DNA from: Arthrobacter_J sp038199985 | Lineage (GTDB): Bacteria; Actinomycetota; Actinomycetes; Actinomycetales; Micrococcaceae | Reading direction: 5' to 3' | Length of the DNA stretch: 64,000 nt | Assembly: GCA_038199985.1 (NCBI GenBank) | Contig: JBBPYK010000080.1 | Span: 44,545 to 108,544 of the forward strand | In this document: piece after piece, positions 9,226-17,658 of the stretch | Layout of the letters: each line of letters starts with the position of its first letter | How positions within the stretch are numbered: position 1 is the first letter of the stretch | Position numbers and translations under genes: made by a program | Notes under the pieces: generated by a model | The model's input: the letters and a program-made list of their open reading frames with translations, nothing else | The model's database searches: none | Told to the model about the DNA's origin: nothing

Positions 9226-9246
9226 GCTGAGCTTCAGTAATTCAGC
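9226..9246. promoter_or_regulatory. Candidate LTTR operator
   Basis: GCTGA and TCAGC are separated by exactly 11 bases, giving the T-N11-A symmetry typical of LysR-family sites. It lies 14 bp upstream of the LysR start and 155 bp upstream of the divergent subtilase. It fits an autoregulatory site and could also affect the protease gene. Confidence 0.45.
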
Positions 9247-9349
9247 GTAGTCCGTTCAAGAAATTCCGCCCGACGCTGCTGTATCCACCTTAGACTGACG
9301 AACGTTATGTGTTCTGGATCACACGATTCGGCATAGCAGTAGATGTTAG

Positions 9350-9377
9350 GAGTCGCTCCTTGCCAGGAGCCGAACTC
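9350..9377 (+). other. Hairpin in the leader of the subtilase gene
   Basis: GCTCCT (9355-9360) pairs with AGGAGC (9365-9370) across a TGCC loop, and the outer GAGT/ACTC can extend it with an internal loop. It ends 24 bases before the GTG start and leaves the ribosome binding site GGAGA free. It may be a transcript-stabilising or attenuating leader structure; the function is unproven. Confidence 0.35.
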
Positions 9378-9400
9378 GTCTTACGAATCAATGGAGAATT

Positions 9401-12400
9401 GTGAACGAGCAAATGCCCCTGCGTCCTGACAGGCGCACCAGAACCCGATCGCTGCGGACACTTGCCGCAACGGCGGCGTTGTCCATGACGGTCGCCGGCC
9501 TTGCCGGTACGGCCCAAGCCGCACCCGGAACGATCCTGCCCGATGAAGTTGCAGGTGCGTCCACTTTCACCGCCGGAAAGTACCTGATCACGCTGAAGTC
9601 CCCAGCGGTCAGCACCTACGGTGGCGGAATCAACGGTATGGCGGCAACTGCGCCCGCCAACGGGAAAGTCCTCGAAGGAAGTTCTGCTCCGGTCGTGAGT
9701 TACTCGACGTACCTGGAGAAGAAACAGAGCAGCGTCGCGGCTGCCGTGGGGGTGTCCCCGTTGTATCACTACACGATGGCCACCAATGGATTCGCGGCGG
9801 AATTGACGGCAGATCAAGCCGCTAGCCTGGCTGTCAACGAGAATGTTGCAGGCCTTGAGCCTGACGCAATGCTTCAACTGCAGCGTTCAACCACCGACTT
9901 TCTGGGACTAGGTGATGACGCCAACGGGAAGGGTGGAGTCTGGGAGAGCTTGGGCGGCGTCGATAATGCTGGCAAAGGCATCGTCGTAGGAGTTATCGAC
10001 AGCGGAATCGCTCCCGAAAATCCTTCGTTTGCAGGTGCACCCCTGACCAGCGATCCGGGCTCGGTCCCGTATCTCGAGGGAGACGCCATCGTCTTCGATA
10101 AGGCCGACGGCGGAACATTTTCGGGTGCCTGCGAAACGGGTGTGCAGTTCACCGCTGATGACTGCAACACGAAATTGATCACAGCTCGGTACTTTGTTGG
10201 TGGATACGGCGTGAGCAAAATTGCGCCGGTGGACGCCGGGGAGTATGAGTCACCCCGAGACGGAAACGGGCACGGCTCGCACACTGCCAGCACCGCAGCC
10301 GGGAACTTCGGCGTCGACGCAGTCCTCGACAATGGTGCTGTTCAGAAGATTTCCGGCGTAGCGCCAGCAGCCAAAATCGCCGCTTACAAGGCGTGCTGGA
10401 CAGGAATCGACTCCGCAGGATGCAGCATGCTGGATATCCTGGGTGCAATCGATGCAGCCGTTGAGGACGGCGTCGACGTCCTCAACTACTCCATTGGGGG
10501 TGCTGCAGCCAGTAGTACCGTCGAGATCACGGATAGGGCATTTCTCGCCGCCGCAAATGCAGGAATCTTTGTCGCCGCGGCAGCCGGTAACTCTGGACCC
10601 GCCGCCTCAACACTGGACAACGCATCACCGTGGATCACCACCGTGGCCAACACCACGTACACCACCCCTCAGTCGGGGGTTAATTTAGGCGATGGGACCA
10701 GCATCACCGGTGCATCGGTGAGCGTTCCCGTTGACGGAGTCCCCTCAACACCGCTCGTCAACGCCGCCATCGTAGGCTCTGCTGGAGTGGAAAATCCGGA
10801 GGTCTGTGCCGCCAAATCTCTGGATCCTGCGAAGGCTACAGGAACCATCGTCGTCTGTGACCGTGGTGCAGTGGCACTGGTTGAAAAGGCCGCTGAGGTC
10901 AAGCGCGCTGGCGGAATAGGCATGATCATGATCAACGCTCCGGGCGGATCAACCGGCATCCATGCGATTGGATTCGCTGTCCCGACCGTCCACCTTGAAG
11001 TAGATCACTATGATGCGGTTAAGACGTATGCGGCAACCGCCGGAGCCACGGCGGCGCTCGTGGCAGTGCCGGAGACTCCACTCGATATCCCTGCACCGCA
11101 AATCGCTCCCTCATCAAGTCGAGGGCCAATCACCGTGGATGGGCAGAACCTGCTCAAGCCCGACGTCGGAGCCCCCGGCACGGGAGTTTTGGCTGCAGGA
11201 GCGAACGCTGCGGACGCTGAATCACAACACGTCTTCATGTCTGGAACCTCTATGGCGTCACCTCACGTCGCGGGCCTTGGTGCCCTCTACCTGGGAAACA
11301 AGCCGAACGCATCCCCAGCAGAAGTGAAATCAGCACTGATGACCAGCGCCTACGACCTCGTCAACGACGCCGGTGACTCCACCCAGGACGTTTTCGCGCA
11401 AGGTGCCGGACAGGTTAACCCAGAAAAGTTCCTCAACCCCGGCTTGTACTTCCCCGCAGGAAAAGCGGACTGGGACGGCTACCTGAAATGGGCCGGATTC
11501 AACACCGGCGTCGAACCGATCAACGGGACGGACTTGAACCTCCCCTCCATCGCCGTCGGATCTATGGCAGGCGTCCAAGAAGTCACCAGAACGGTCAAGG
11601 CCACCGAGGCCGGAACGTTTACAACCAGTGTTGATCTGCCGGGGTTCGATGTCACCGTCAGCCCGTCAAGCTTGACTTTCGACAAGCCAGGGCAGGAAAA
11701 GTCCTTCACTATCGCTTTCGCCCACACCACCGCACCGGTCAAGTCATTCTCTACCGGATACCTGACGTTGAACGGTGACAACGGCCACAATGTGCGCATG
11801 CCGCTCGCAGTGAAGCCCAGCGCACTGATTGTTCCGGACACTATCGAAGCAACTGGTACAAACGGATCCTCGACGGTCGAAATCACTGCCGGCGCTGACG
11901 GGATGGTGGTTCCTGAGGTTGCTGGTTTGTTCAGTGCCAAAGCTTTCGCTGCCACTGACGGTTATCCAGTTTCCGGGCGTTTCAGTTTCCCGGTCGAAGG
12001 TGATCCTAGCGCTCCTGAAAGCGAACACAGCGGTGTGCTTGCGTCAACTGAGGAAACTTTGAGTTTCTCCATGAAGGTACCTGTTGGAGTATCGCAACTC
12101 ACGGTGACGCTCGACGGCGTGAGTGATGGCGCTGACTTGGACTTTTACGGGTTCAGGATGGCCGAGTCCGGTAAGTTCTGGGCAGAGTTTTTCAACGACG
12201 GCGCATCTGCTGCCGACGATGAAAAGCTCGTTCTGGAAAACCCGGCTGCTGGAACCTATCGGTTCAATGTCTACGCGTGGAGCATGGGCTCGGATCCGAC
12301 AGTTCCCTTTGACCTATCGACCATGTTGGTGACGGACGGCCCGAGCGAGCACCCGCTGACGGTAACGCCAACAGAAGTCAGTGTGAAGAAGGGGGAGGCT

Positions 12401-13216
12401 GCAGAATTCGATATTTCGTGGAAGGACCTCGATCCGAACACAAAGTACCAAGGCATGATCACCTACGGCGATCGTCCGGGTTCAACCTCTGTAGTCATCA
12501 ACTCTGGCGAGGGTTCGACGCCGACGCCGACTGTGACGCCTACTGCAACGCCATCGCCGACGCCGACGCCTACTGCAACGCCATCGCCGACGCCGACTGT
12601 GACGCCTACTGCAACGCCATCGCCGACGCCGACACCGGGGCCACGTTTTCGGGACATCCCCGGTACGAAGTTCGAGGAACAGGTCAACTGGATGTCGGAT
12701 CAGGGTCTGACAACCGGCTATCCGGATGGAACGTACCGGCCGTTGGTGAAGGTCAATCGGGACGCTATGGCAGCGTTCCTGTACAGGTTGGCTGGTGAAC
12801 CTACGTTCGATGCGCCGAAGGTGTCACCATTCAAGGACGTAGCAACAAATAACCTGTTCTACAAAGAGATTTCGTGGATGGAATCAGTTGGCCTCTCTAC
12901 GGGCTACCACGACAAAACCTTTCGTCCGGTTACTCCGGTCAACCGTGACGCAATGGCGGCCTTCATGAAACGGTTTGCTGGCGATGTCTGCGATGTTGAA
13001 TCAGCCCGTACCTATAAGGCGCCTGATTCCCGACCGTTCAGCGACGTGCCGACGTGGGACCAGTTCCACGATGAGATCTCCTGGCTCAAGGACGTCGGCG
13101 TTACTACCGGCTACCCTGATGGCACCTATCACAGGCTGGAAGGAACGAGCAGGGAAGCGATGGCTGCGTTCGTCTACCGGCTCGCTGATATCACGGGCCC
13201 GTGTGGCCGTGACTAA
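9401..13216 (+). CDS. Secreted S8 subtilisin-like protease with PA domain and three C-terminal SLH-like repeats
   Basis: A 1271-residue exported serine protease. A signal peptide with twin Arg-rich stretches precedes a hydrophobic core and an Ala-x-Ala site (AQA-APG near residue 41). The propeptide (I9-like) is about 58-160. The catalytic triad is Asp200 (VVGVIDSG), His291 (GNGHGSHTAS) and Ser617 (MSGTSMASPH), with oxyanion Asn397 (AAGNSG). A protease-associated insert lies at about 430-555. Beta-sandwich domains follow, then a Thr-Pro linker (about 1040-1080), then three S-layer-homology-like repeats (about 1082-1135, 1143-1195, 1210-1262), each with a TGYPDGTY or TGYHDKTF core. The repeats suggest binding to the cell wall. 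GTG 9401 has GGAGA at good spacing. Base use matches the neighbours. Confidence 0.93.
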   Translation: MNEQMPLRPDRRTRTRSLRTLAATAALSMTVAGLAGTAQAAPGTILPDEVAGASTFTAGKYLITLKSPAVSTYGGGINGMAATAPANGKVLEGSSAPVVSYSTYLEKKQSSVAAAVGVSPLYHYTMATNGFAAELTADQAASLAVNENVAGLEPDAMLQLQRSTTDFLGLGDDANGKGGVWESLGGVDNAGKGIVVGVIDSGIAPENPSFAGAPLTSDPGSVPYLEGDAIVFDKADGGTFSGACETGVQFTADDCNTKLITARYFVGGYGVSKIAPVDAGEYESPRDGNGHGSHTASTAAGNFGVDAVLDNGAVQKISGVAPAAKIAAYKACWTGIDSAGCSMLDILGAIDAAVEDGVDVLNYSIGGAAASSTVEITDRAFLAAANAGIFVAAAAGNSGPAASTLDNASPWITTVANTTYTTPQSGVNLGDGTSITGASVSVPVDGVPSTPLVNAAIVGSAGVENPEVCAAKSLDPAKATGTIVVCDRGAVALVEKAAEVKRAGGIGMIMINAPGGSTGIHAIGFAVPTVHLEVDHYDAVKTYAATAGATAALVAVPETPLDIPAPQIAPSSSRGPITVDGQNLLKPDVGAPGTGVLAAGANAADAESQHVFMSGTSMASPHVAGLGALYLGNKPNASPAEVKSALMTSAYDLVNDAGDSTQDVFAQGAGQVNPEKFLNPGLYFPAGKADWDGYLKWAGFNTGVEPINGTDLNLPSIAVGSMAGVQEVTRTVKATEAGTFTTSVDLPGFDVTVSPSSLTFDKPGQEKSFTIAFAHTTAPVKSFSTGYLTLNGDNGHNVRMPLAVKPSALIVPDTIEATGTNGSSTVEITAGADGMVVPEVAGLFSAKAFAATDGYPVSGRFSFPVEGDPSAPESEHSGVLASTEETLSFSMKVPVGVSQLTVTLDGVSDGADLDFYGFRMAESGKFWAEFFNDGASAADDEKLVLENPAAGTYRFNVYAWSMGSDPTVPFDLSTMLVTDGPSEHPLTVTPTEVSVKKGEAAEFDISWKDLDPNTKYQGMITYGDRPGSTSVVINSGEGSTPTPTVTPTATPSPTPTPTATPSPTPTVTPTATPSPTPTPGPRFRDIPGTKFEEQVNWMSDQGLTTGYPDGTYRPLVKVNRDAMAAFLYRLAGEPTFDAPKVSPFKDVATNNLFYKEISWMESVGLSTGYHDKTFRPVTPVNRDAMAAFMKRFAGDVCDVESARTYKAPDSRPFSDVPTWDQFHDEISWLKDVGVTTGYPDGTYHRLEGTSREAMAAFVYRLADITGPCGRD
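12538..12633 (+). repeat. Three 30-bp tandem repeats encoding the Thr-Pro linker
   Basis: Three near-identical 30-base units at 12538-12567, 12568-12597 and 12604-12633 encode TPTATPSPTP-type decapeptides between the protease body and the SLH-like repeats. The period is a multiple of three, so copy-number change by slippage keeps the frame and would only change the linker length. Confidence 0.85.
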
Positions 13217-13232
13217 GTAGTTTCGGCGTGAT

Positions 13233-13271
13233 GGGACGGGTGCCGGTGAAAACTGGTACCCGTCCCTTCTT
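13233..13271 (+). terminator. Terminator of the subtilase gene
   Basis: GGGACGGGTGCC (13233-13244) pairs with GGTACCCGTCCC (13255-13266) with one G-U pair and a 10-base loop, followed by TTCTT. It begins 17 bp after the stop codon. Confidence 0.75.
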
Positions 13272-13363
13272 AACGTCGTGGTGGTTCCGGCAGGCTCGGT
13301 TGCGACACGCCGGGGTGGGTCCGACACGGGGACAAGTTTAAGTTATTTGGCTGTGCGCAACGT

Positions 13364-13448
13364 GGTCCACAGGTTGTGGACGAGGCGCTCAGAACGCGCT
13401 GTTCACGCGCTTTCTGAGTGCCAACGCCTGTGGATTTCTTGTGGACGG
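13364..13448. promoter_or_regulatory. Cluster of DnaA-box-like 9-mers upstream of nrdH
   Basis: Against TTGTCCACA/TGTGGACAA, the following fit: TGGTCCACA 13364-13372 (8 of 9) and TGTGGACGA 13376-13384 (8 of 9), which form an inverted pair GTCCAC-AGGTT-GTGGAC, plus TGTGGATTT 13430-13438 and TGTGGACGG 13440-13448 (7 of 9 each). Two pairs flank a hairpin. E. coli nrdAB is controlled by DnaA, so a similar input into nrdHIEF is plausible here but not shown. The 436-bp gap 13217-13652 contains this cluster, the terminator and NrdR-like sites, and no gene. Confidence 0.4.
13385..13423 (+). other. Long hairpin between the DnaA-box-like pairs
   Basis: GGCGCTCAGAA (13385-13395) pairs with TTCTGAGTGCC (13413-13423) through 11 pairs with one G-U. 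An inner CGCG/CGCG (13396-13399 with 13407-13410) extends the stem. There is no T run, so it is not an obvious terminator; it may be a protein site or a cruciform-prone element. Confidence 0.5.
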
Positions 13449-13474
13449 ACCTCGGCGCGAATGACATACTTGTA

Positions 13475-13522
13475 ATACATCATCTTGGGGTTTCGAGCGA
13501 TGGCATGCACTAGATGTAGTAT
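13475..13522 (+). promoter_or_regulatory. Candidate NrdR box pair
   Basis: GCACTAGATGTAGTAT at 13507-13522 matches the NrdR consensus ACACWATATWTWGTGT at 12 of 16 positions. A weaker copy at 13475-13490 matches at 10 of 16. The two start 32 bp apart, the near-integral-turn spacing usual for paired NrdR boxes. They lie 130-180 bp upstream of nrdH. NrdR is the ATP/dATP-responsive repressor of ribonucleotide reductase genes. Confidence 0.45.
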
Positions 13523-13652
13523 CTAGGTATGCAAACGGTTGCTCGCAGAGCCGGTTTCGGGACAACGATTTCGTCTTCTGGAGACACGGCAGACGCGTTG
13601 TTAAGGCTTTCGGCGCAACTCAAAAATCAGTGACTTACAAGGGGAGAACGAC

Positions 13653-13898
13653 ATGACTGTTACGGTCTACACGAAACCAGCGTGTGTGCAGTGCAACGCA
13701 ACTTACCGTGCGCTGGACAGGAAGGGAATCACCTACCGCAGCGTCGACATTTCTCAAGACCCGGAGGCACTTGAGCAGGTGCGCGCCTTGGGTTACATGC
13801 AAGCACCCGTTGTAGTCACTGAGCAGGATCATTGGTCAGGCTTCCGCCCGGACAAAATTGATTCCCTTGGCCTCAGCGCGGCCACATCCGTCGCATAG
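13653..13898 (+). CDS. nrdH: NrdH-redoxin
   Basis: An 81-residue glutaredoxin-fold protein with the CxxC active site CVQC at residues 11-14 and the NrdH-type C-terminal segment WSGFRPDKI. It passes electrons from thioredoxin reductase to class Ib ribonucleotide reductase NrdEF. It is the first gene of nrdHIEF, with an AAGGGGAG ribosome binding site ahead of the ATG. Confidence 0.95.
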   Translation: MTVTVYTKPACVQCNATYRALDRKGITYRSVDISQDPEALEQVRALGYMQAPVVVTEQDHWSGFRPDKIDSLGLSAATSVA

Positions 13899-13927
13899 CT
13901 TGAAGTAGTTTTCCGGAGCTGGGTCTG

Positions 13928-14407
13928 ATGAAAGCTGAACTCATTAATGAACACAGCGCAGAGGTCAACGAGGATCCCGCGTCAGCGACGAGGGCGTCTC
14001 TCATCTACTTTTCGTCGGTTTCGGAGAACACCCACAAATTTGTCCGCAAACTCGATGTGTCTATGGCTCGTATGCCGGTTTTTACCCGTGAATCAACTCT
14101 GCTAGCCGCGCGCCCCTTCGTCCTTGTACTTCCCACGTACGGCGGAGTGTCCGGCAAAGGGGCGGTGCCCAAGCAGGTCATCAAGTTCCTCAACGTCGAA
14201 TCGAACCGGGTGTTGCTTCGCGGAGTGATAGGAGCCGGCAACACCAACTTCGGGGAAACCTACTGCCTGGCGGCCGATGTAGTGGCCGCAAAATGCAGTG
14301 TCCCCGTCCTCTATAAATTTGAACTGATGGGCACATCTGAGGATGTAACCCGTGTAAACAAGGGATTGGAAAAGTTTTGGACACAACAGTGGCAGAACCA
14401 GAAATGA
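13928..14407 (+). CDS. nrdI: NrdI flavodoxin-like protein
   Basis: A 159-residue flavodoxin-fold protein. It has the FMN-binding motif IYFSSVSENTHKFV near residue 25, the LVLPTYGG segment and GVIGAGNTNFGETYCLA. NrdI supplies superoxide to assemble the dimanganese-tyrosyl cofactor of NrdF. The N-terminal 20 residues are an extension not needed for the fold, so a downstream start is possible. Its end overlaps the predicted nrdE start by about 30 bp. Confidence 0.93.
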   Translation: MKAELINEHSAEVNEDPASATRASLIYFSSVSENTHKFVRKLDVSMARMPVFTRESTLLAARPFVLVLPTYGGVSGKGAVPKQVIKFLNVESNRVLLRGVIGAGNTNFGETYCLAADVVAAKCSVPVLYKFELMGTSEDVTRVNKGLEKFWTQQWQNQK

Positions 14408-16551
14408 TCAACGTCGGCGGGGAGACCCCGTTGCCAGATGCTTACAAGGGGCTCGGATACCACGAGCTGAACGCCATGTTGAACCTCTATGGTTCCGACG
14501 GCGAGATCCAGTTCGAGGCGGACCGCGAGGCAGCACACCAGTACTTCCTCCAGCACGTCAACAACAACACTGTTTTCTTCCACGATCTGGAGGAAAAACT
14601 CGACTACCTCGTCAAGAACGAATACTACGAGCGCGAGACGTTGGATCAGTACACGATGAACTTCATCCGCGATCTTTATGCGCACGCATACAAGAAGAAG
14701 TTCCGGTTTGAGACGTTCCTTGGCGCTTTCAAGTTCTACACTTCGTACACGCTGAAAACTTTCGACGGCAAGCGTTTCCTGGAGCGCTATGAAGATCGTG
14801 TGTGCATGGTGGCGTTGCACCTGGCCGGCGGGAACGAAGACCTCGCTACTCGTATGGTGGACGAGATTGTCGAAGGCCGGTTCCAGCCCGCAACGCCCAC
14901 CTTCCTCAATGCGGGGAAGAAGCAGCGCGGTGAGCTGGTTTCATGCTTCCTACTGCGTATCGAAGACAACATGGAATCGATTGGCCGGTCCATCAACTCG
15001 GCACTGCAGCTGTCCAAACGGGGTGGTGGCGTCGCTTTTGCCCTGACAAACATCCGCGAGGTTGGGGCTCCGATCAAACAGATCGAGAACCAGTCCTCCG
15101 GTGTCATCCCCGTCATGAAGCTGCTCGAAGACAGCTTCTCTTACGCGAATCAGCTGGGCGCACGCCAAGGTGCCGGGGCTGTCTACCTGCACGCGCACCA
15201 CCCAGATATCAACCGCTTCCTCGACACCAAGCGGGAAAATGCGGATGAGAAGATACGCATCAAGACGCTCTCCCTCGGCGTCGTCATTCCGGACATCACT
15301 TTCGAGCTGGCCAAGACTGACGAGGACATGTACCTCTTCTCGCCGTACGACGTCGAAAAGGTATATGGCGTTCCGTTCTCCGATATTTCTGTGACTGAGA
15401 AGTATTACGAAATGGTGGACGATTCGCGGATCAAGAAGTCCAAGATCAAGGCGCGTGAATTCTTCCAGACGCTGGCAGAGATCCAGTTCGAATCGGGCTA
15501 CCCGTACATCATGTTCGAAGACACGGTGAACCGAGCCAACCCCATCGACGGCAAGATCATCATGTCCAACCTGTGTTCGGAGATTCTGCAGGTTTCGCAG
15601 CCGACTACCTACAACGATGACCTTTCCTACGCCGATATCGGCAAGGACATCTCGTGCAACCTGGGTTCGCTCAACATCGCGAAGACCATGGATTCACCGG
15701 ACTTTGGATCCACCATAGAGACGGCCATCCGGTCATTGTCAGCCGTATCGGTGATGTCCAACATCACCTCGGTTCCGTCAATCGCAAAGGGCAACGAGCA
15801 GTCTCACGCCATCGGTCTGGGCCAGATGAACCTACATGGTTATCTGGCGCGGGAGCGGGTCCATTACGGTTCCGAAGAGGGCCTGGACTTCACGAACATC
15901 TACTTCTATACGGTCCTTTACCATTGCGTTCGAGCTTCCAATCTTCTGGCGATGGAGACAGGGGAGACGTTCGGTGGTTTCGAGAAGTCCACGTACGCCT
16001 CAGGGGAGTTCTTCGACAAGTACACGGACAACGAATGGGTGCCACAGACAGGCCGCGTCAAAGAGCTATTTGAGGGTCTGCACATCCCCACTCAGGATGA
16101 TTGGCGTGGGCTGAAGGAATCCGTTATGAAGCACGGAATCTACAACCAGAACCTTCAGGCGGTGCCGCCCACAGGCTCGATTAGCTACATCAACAACTCG
16201 ACGTCATCGATTCATCCTGTTGCTGCGCGGATCGAGATCCGCAAGGAGGGCAAGATCGGGCGTGTCTATTACCCGGCTCCGTACCTGACAAACGACAACG
16301 TGGACTACTACCAGGACGCGTACGAAATTGGATACGAGAAGATCATTGACACTTACGCCGCCGCTACGCAGCATGTCGATCAAGGCCTGTCGCTGACGCT
16401 GTTCTTCAAGGACACGGCAACCACGCGTGACATCAACAGGGCGCAGATCTATGCATGGCGGAAGGGCATCAAGACTCTCTACTACATCCGTCTGCGGCAG
16501 CTTGCTCTGGAGGGGACTGAGGTAGAGGGTTGTGTCAGCTGCATGCTGTGA
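14377..16551 (+). CDS. nrdE: Class Ib ribonucleoside-diphosphate reductase, alpha subunit
   Basis: A protein of up to 724 residues that reduces NDPs to dNDPs with NrdF. It carries the first active-site Cys (ELVSCFLLRIEDNMESI), the NxCxE radical motif (SNLCSEIL), a paired Tyr segment near the end (TLYYIRLRQLAL) and the C-terminal swinging CVSCML tail. The start is uncertain: TTG 14377, GTG 14389 and ATG 14404 are all in frame, the last overlapping the nrdI stop as ATGA. The family core begins at GLGYHELNAMLNLYG. Confidence 0.96.
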   Translation: MDTTVAEPEMINVGGETPLPDAYKGLGYHELNAMLNLYGSDGEIQFEADREAAHQYFLQHVNNNTVFFHDLEEKLDYLVKNEYYERETLDQYTMNFIRDLYAHAYKKKFRFETFLGAFKFYTSYTLKTFDGKRFLERYEDRVCMVALHLAGGNEDLATRMVDEIVEGRFQPATPTFLNAGKKQRGELVSCFLLRIEDNMESIGRSINSALQLSKRGGGVAFALTNIREVGAPIKQIENQSSGVIPVMKLLEDSFSYANQLGARQGAGAVYLHAHHPDINRFLDTKRENADEKIRIKTLSLGVVIPDITFELAKTDEDMYLFSPYDVEKVYGVPFSDISVTEKYYEMVDDSRIKKSKIKAREFFQTLAEIQFESGYPYIMFEDTVNRANPIDGKIIMSNLCSEILQVSQPTTYNDDLSYADIGKDISCNLGSLNIAKTMDSPDFGSTIETAIRSLSAVSVMSNITSVPSIAKGNEQSHAIGLGQMNLHGYLARERVHYGSEEGLDFTNIYFYTVLYHCVRASNLLAMETGETFGGFEKSTYASGEFFDKYTDNEWVPQTGRVKELFEGLHIPTQDDWRGLKESVMKHGIYNQNLQAVPPTGSISYINNSTSSIHPVAARIEIRKEGKIGRVYYPAPYLTNDNVDYYQDAYEIGYEKIIDTYAAATQHVDQGLSLTLFFKDTATTRDINRAQIYAWRKGIKTLYYIRLRQLALEGTEVEGCVSCML

Positions 16552-16601
16552 TGCCCCCCCGCTTAAGCTCCACCAATACTTTTTTTGAGAGGTAAGTAGC
16601 C

Positions 16602-17576
16602 ATGACCGAAAAGCTGAAACTGGTCAGCCACGTTGATGCGATCAACTGGAACCGTATCCAGGATGAGAAAGATGTTGAGGTCTGGAACCGGCTCGTCAAC
16701 AACTTCTGGCTTCCCGAGAAGATCCCGCTCTCCAATGACGTGCAGTCCTGGGCAACGCTGACGCCGGAAGAGCAGCAGTTGACCATGCGGGTGTTCACGG
16801 GACTTACGCTGCTGGACACGATTCAGGGAACCGTTGGAGCCGTCAGCTTGATCCCTGACGCCCTAACCCCACACGAAGAAGCGGTGTACACCAACATCGC
16901 GTTCATGGAGTCGGTGCACGCCAAGAGCTACTCGTCGATCTTCTCCACGCTGTGCTCCACCAAGGAAATTGACGAGGCGTTCCGCTGGTCCACGGAGAAC
17001 GAGAATCTGCAGAAGAAGGCGCGGATTATCATGGACTACTACCAGGGTGACGACCCACTGAAGCGCAAAGTCGCCTCTACGTTGTTGGAGTCGTTCCTCT
17101 TCTACTCCGGCTTCTACCTGCCCATGTACTGGTCATCTCGGGCCAAGCTGACGAACACAGCGGACCTTATTCGGCTCATCATTCGGGACGAGGCAGTCCA
17201 CGGTTACTACATCGGCTATAAGTTCCAGCGTGGTCTAGAGAAAGTCAGCCCTGAGAGGCGGCAGGAGATCAAGGATTACACGTTCGAACTCATGTATGAG
17301 CTTTACGACAACGAAGTTCAGTACACGCACGATTTGTACGACGGCGTGGGGCTTGCTGAGGACGTCAAGAAGTTCCTGCATTACAACGCGAATAAGGCGT
17401 TGATGAACCTTGGTTATGAAGCTATGTTCCCGTCAACCGTGACGGATGTGAATCCGGCTATCTTGTCGGCGCTCTCACCCAACGCGGATGAGAACCACGA
17501 TTTCTTCTCGGGCTCAGGTTCGTCTTACGTCATCGGCAAGGCCGTCAACACGGAAGACGACGACTGGGACTTCTAG
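16602..17576 (+). CDS. nrdF: Class Ib ribonucleoside-diphosphate reductase, beta subunit
   Basis: A 324-residue ferritin-like radical subunit. The metal ligands are all present: Asp72, Glu103 and His106 (FMESVH), Glu163, Glu197 and His200 (RDEAVH), with radical Tyr110. It houses the Mn2- or Fe2-tyrosyl radical used by NrdE. GAGAGG precedes the ATG. The 50-bp gap from nrdE contains runs of eight C and seven T but no terminator-like stem. Confidence 0.97.
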   Translation: MTEKLKLVSHVDAINWNRIQDEKDVEVWNRLVNNFWLPEKIPLSNDVQSWATLTPEEQQLTMRVFTGLTLLDTIQGTVGAVSLIPDALTPHEEAVYTNIAFMESVHAKSYSSIFSTLCSTKEIDEAFRWSTENENLQKKARIIMDYYQGDDPLKRKVASTLLESFLFYSGFYLPMYWSSRAKLTNTADLIRLIIRDEAVHGYYIGYKFQRGLEKVSPERRQEIKDYTFELMYELYDNEVQYTHDLYDGVGLAEDVKKFLHYNANKALMNLGYEAMFPSTVTDVNPAILSALSPNADENHDFFSGSGSSYVIGKAVNTEDDDWDF

Positions 17577-17658
17577 AAGGTGCTCGGCAAACTCACCCGG
17601 ATTTGTCGCGCTTCGCGGGGGCAAATAGATTGGAAGCAGTCATCTTTGAGGGAGTTCT

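Noticed and set aside
12538..12633. CRISPR-like array
   Set aside because: The 30-bp units are contiguous, in frame and code for the Thr-Pro stalk; there are no spacers or cas genes.
12418..12798. A plus-strand frame with DAD/AYCNAIAD repeats inside the subtilase gene
   Set aside because: The repeats come from the Thr-Pro linker read in another frame, and the real frame has intact protease and SLH-like domains.
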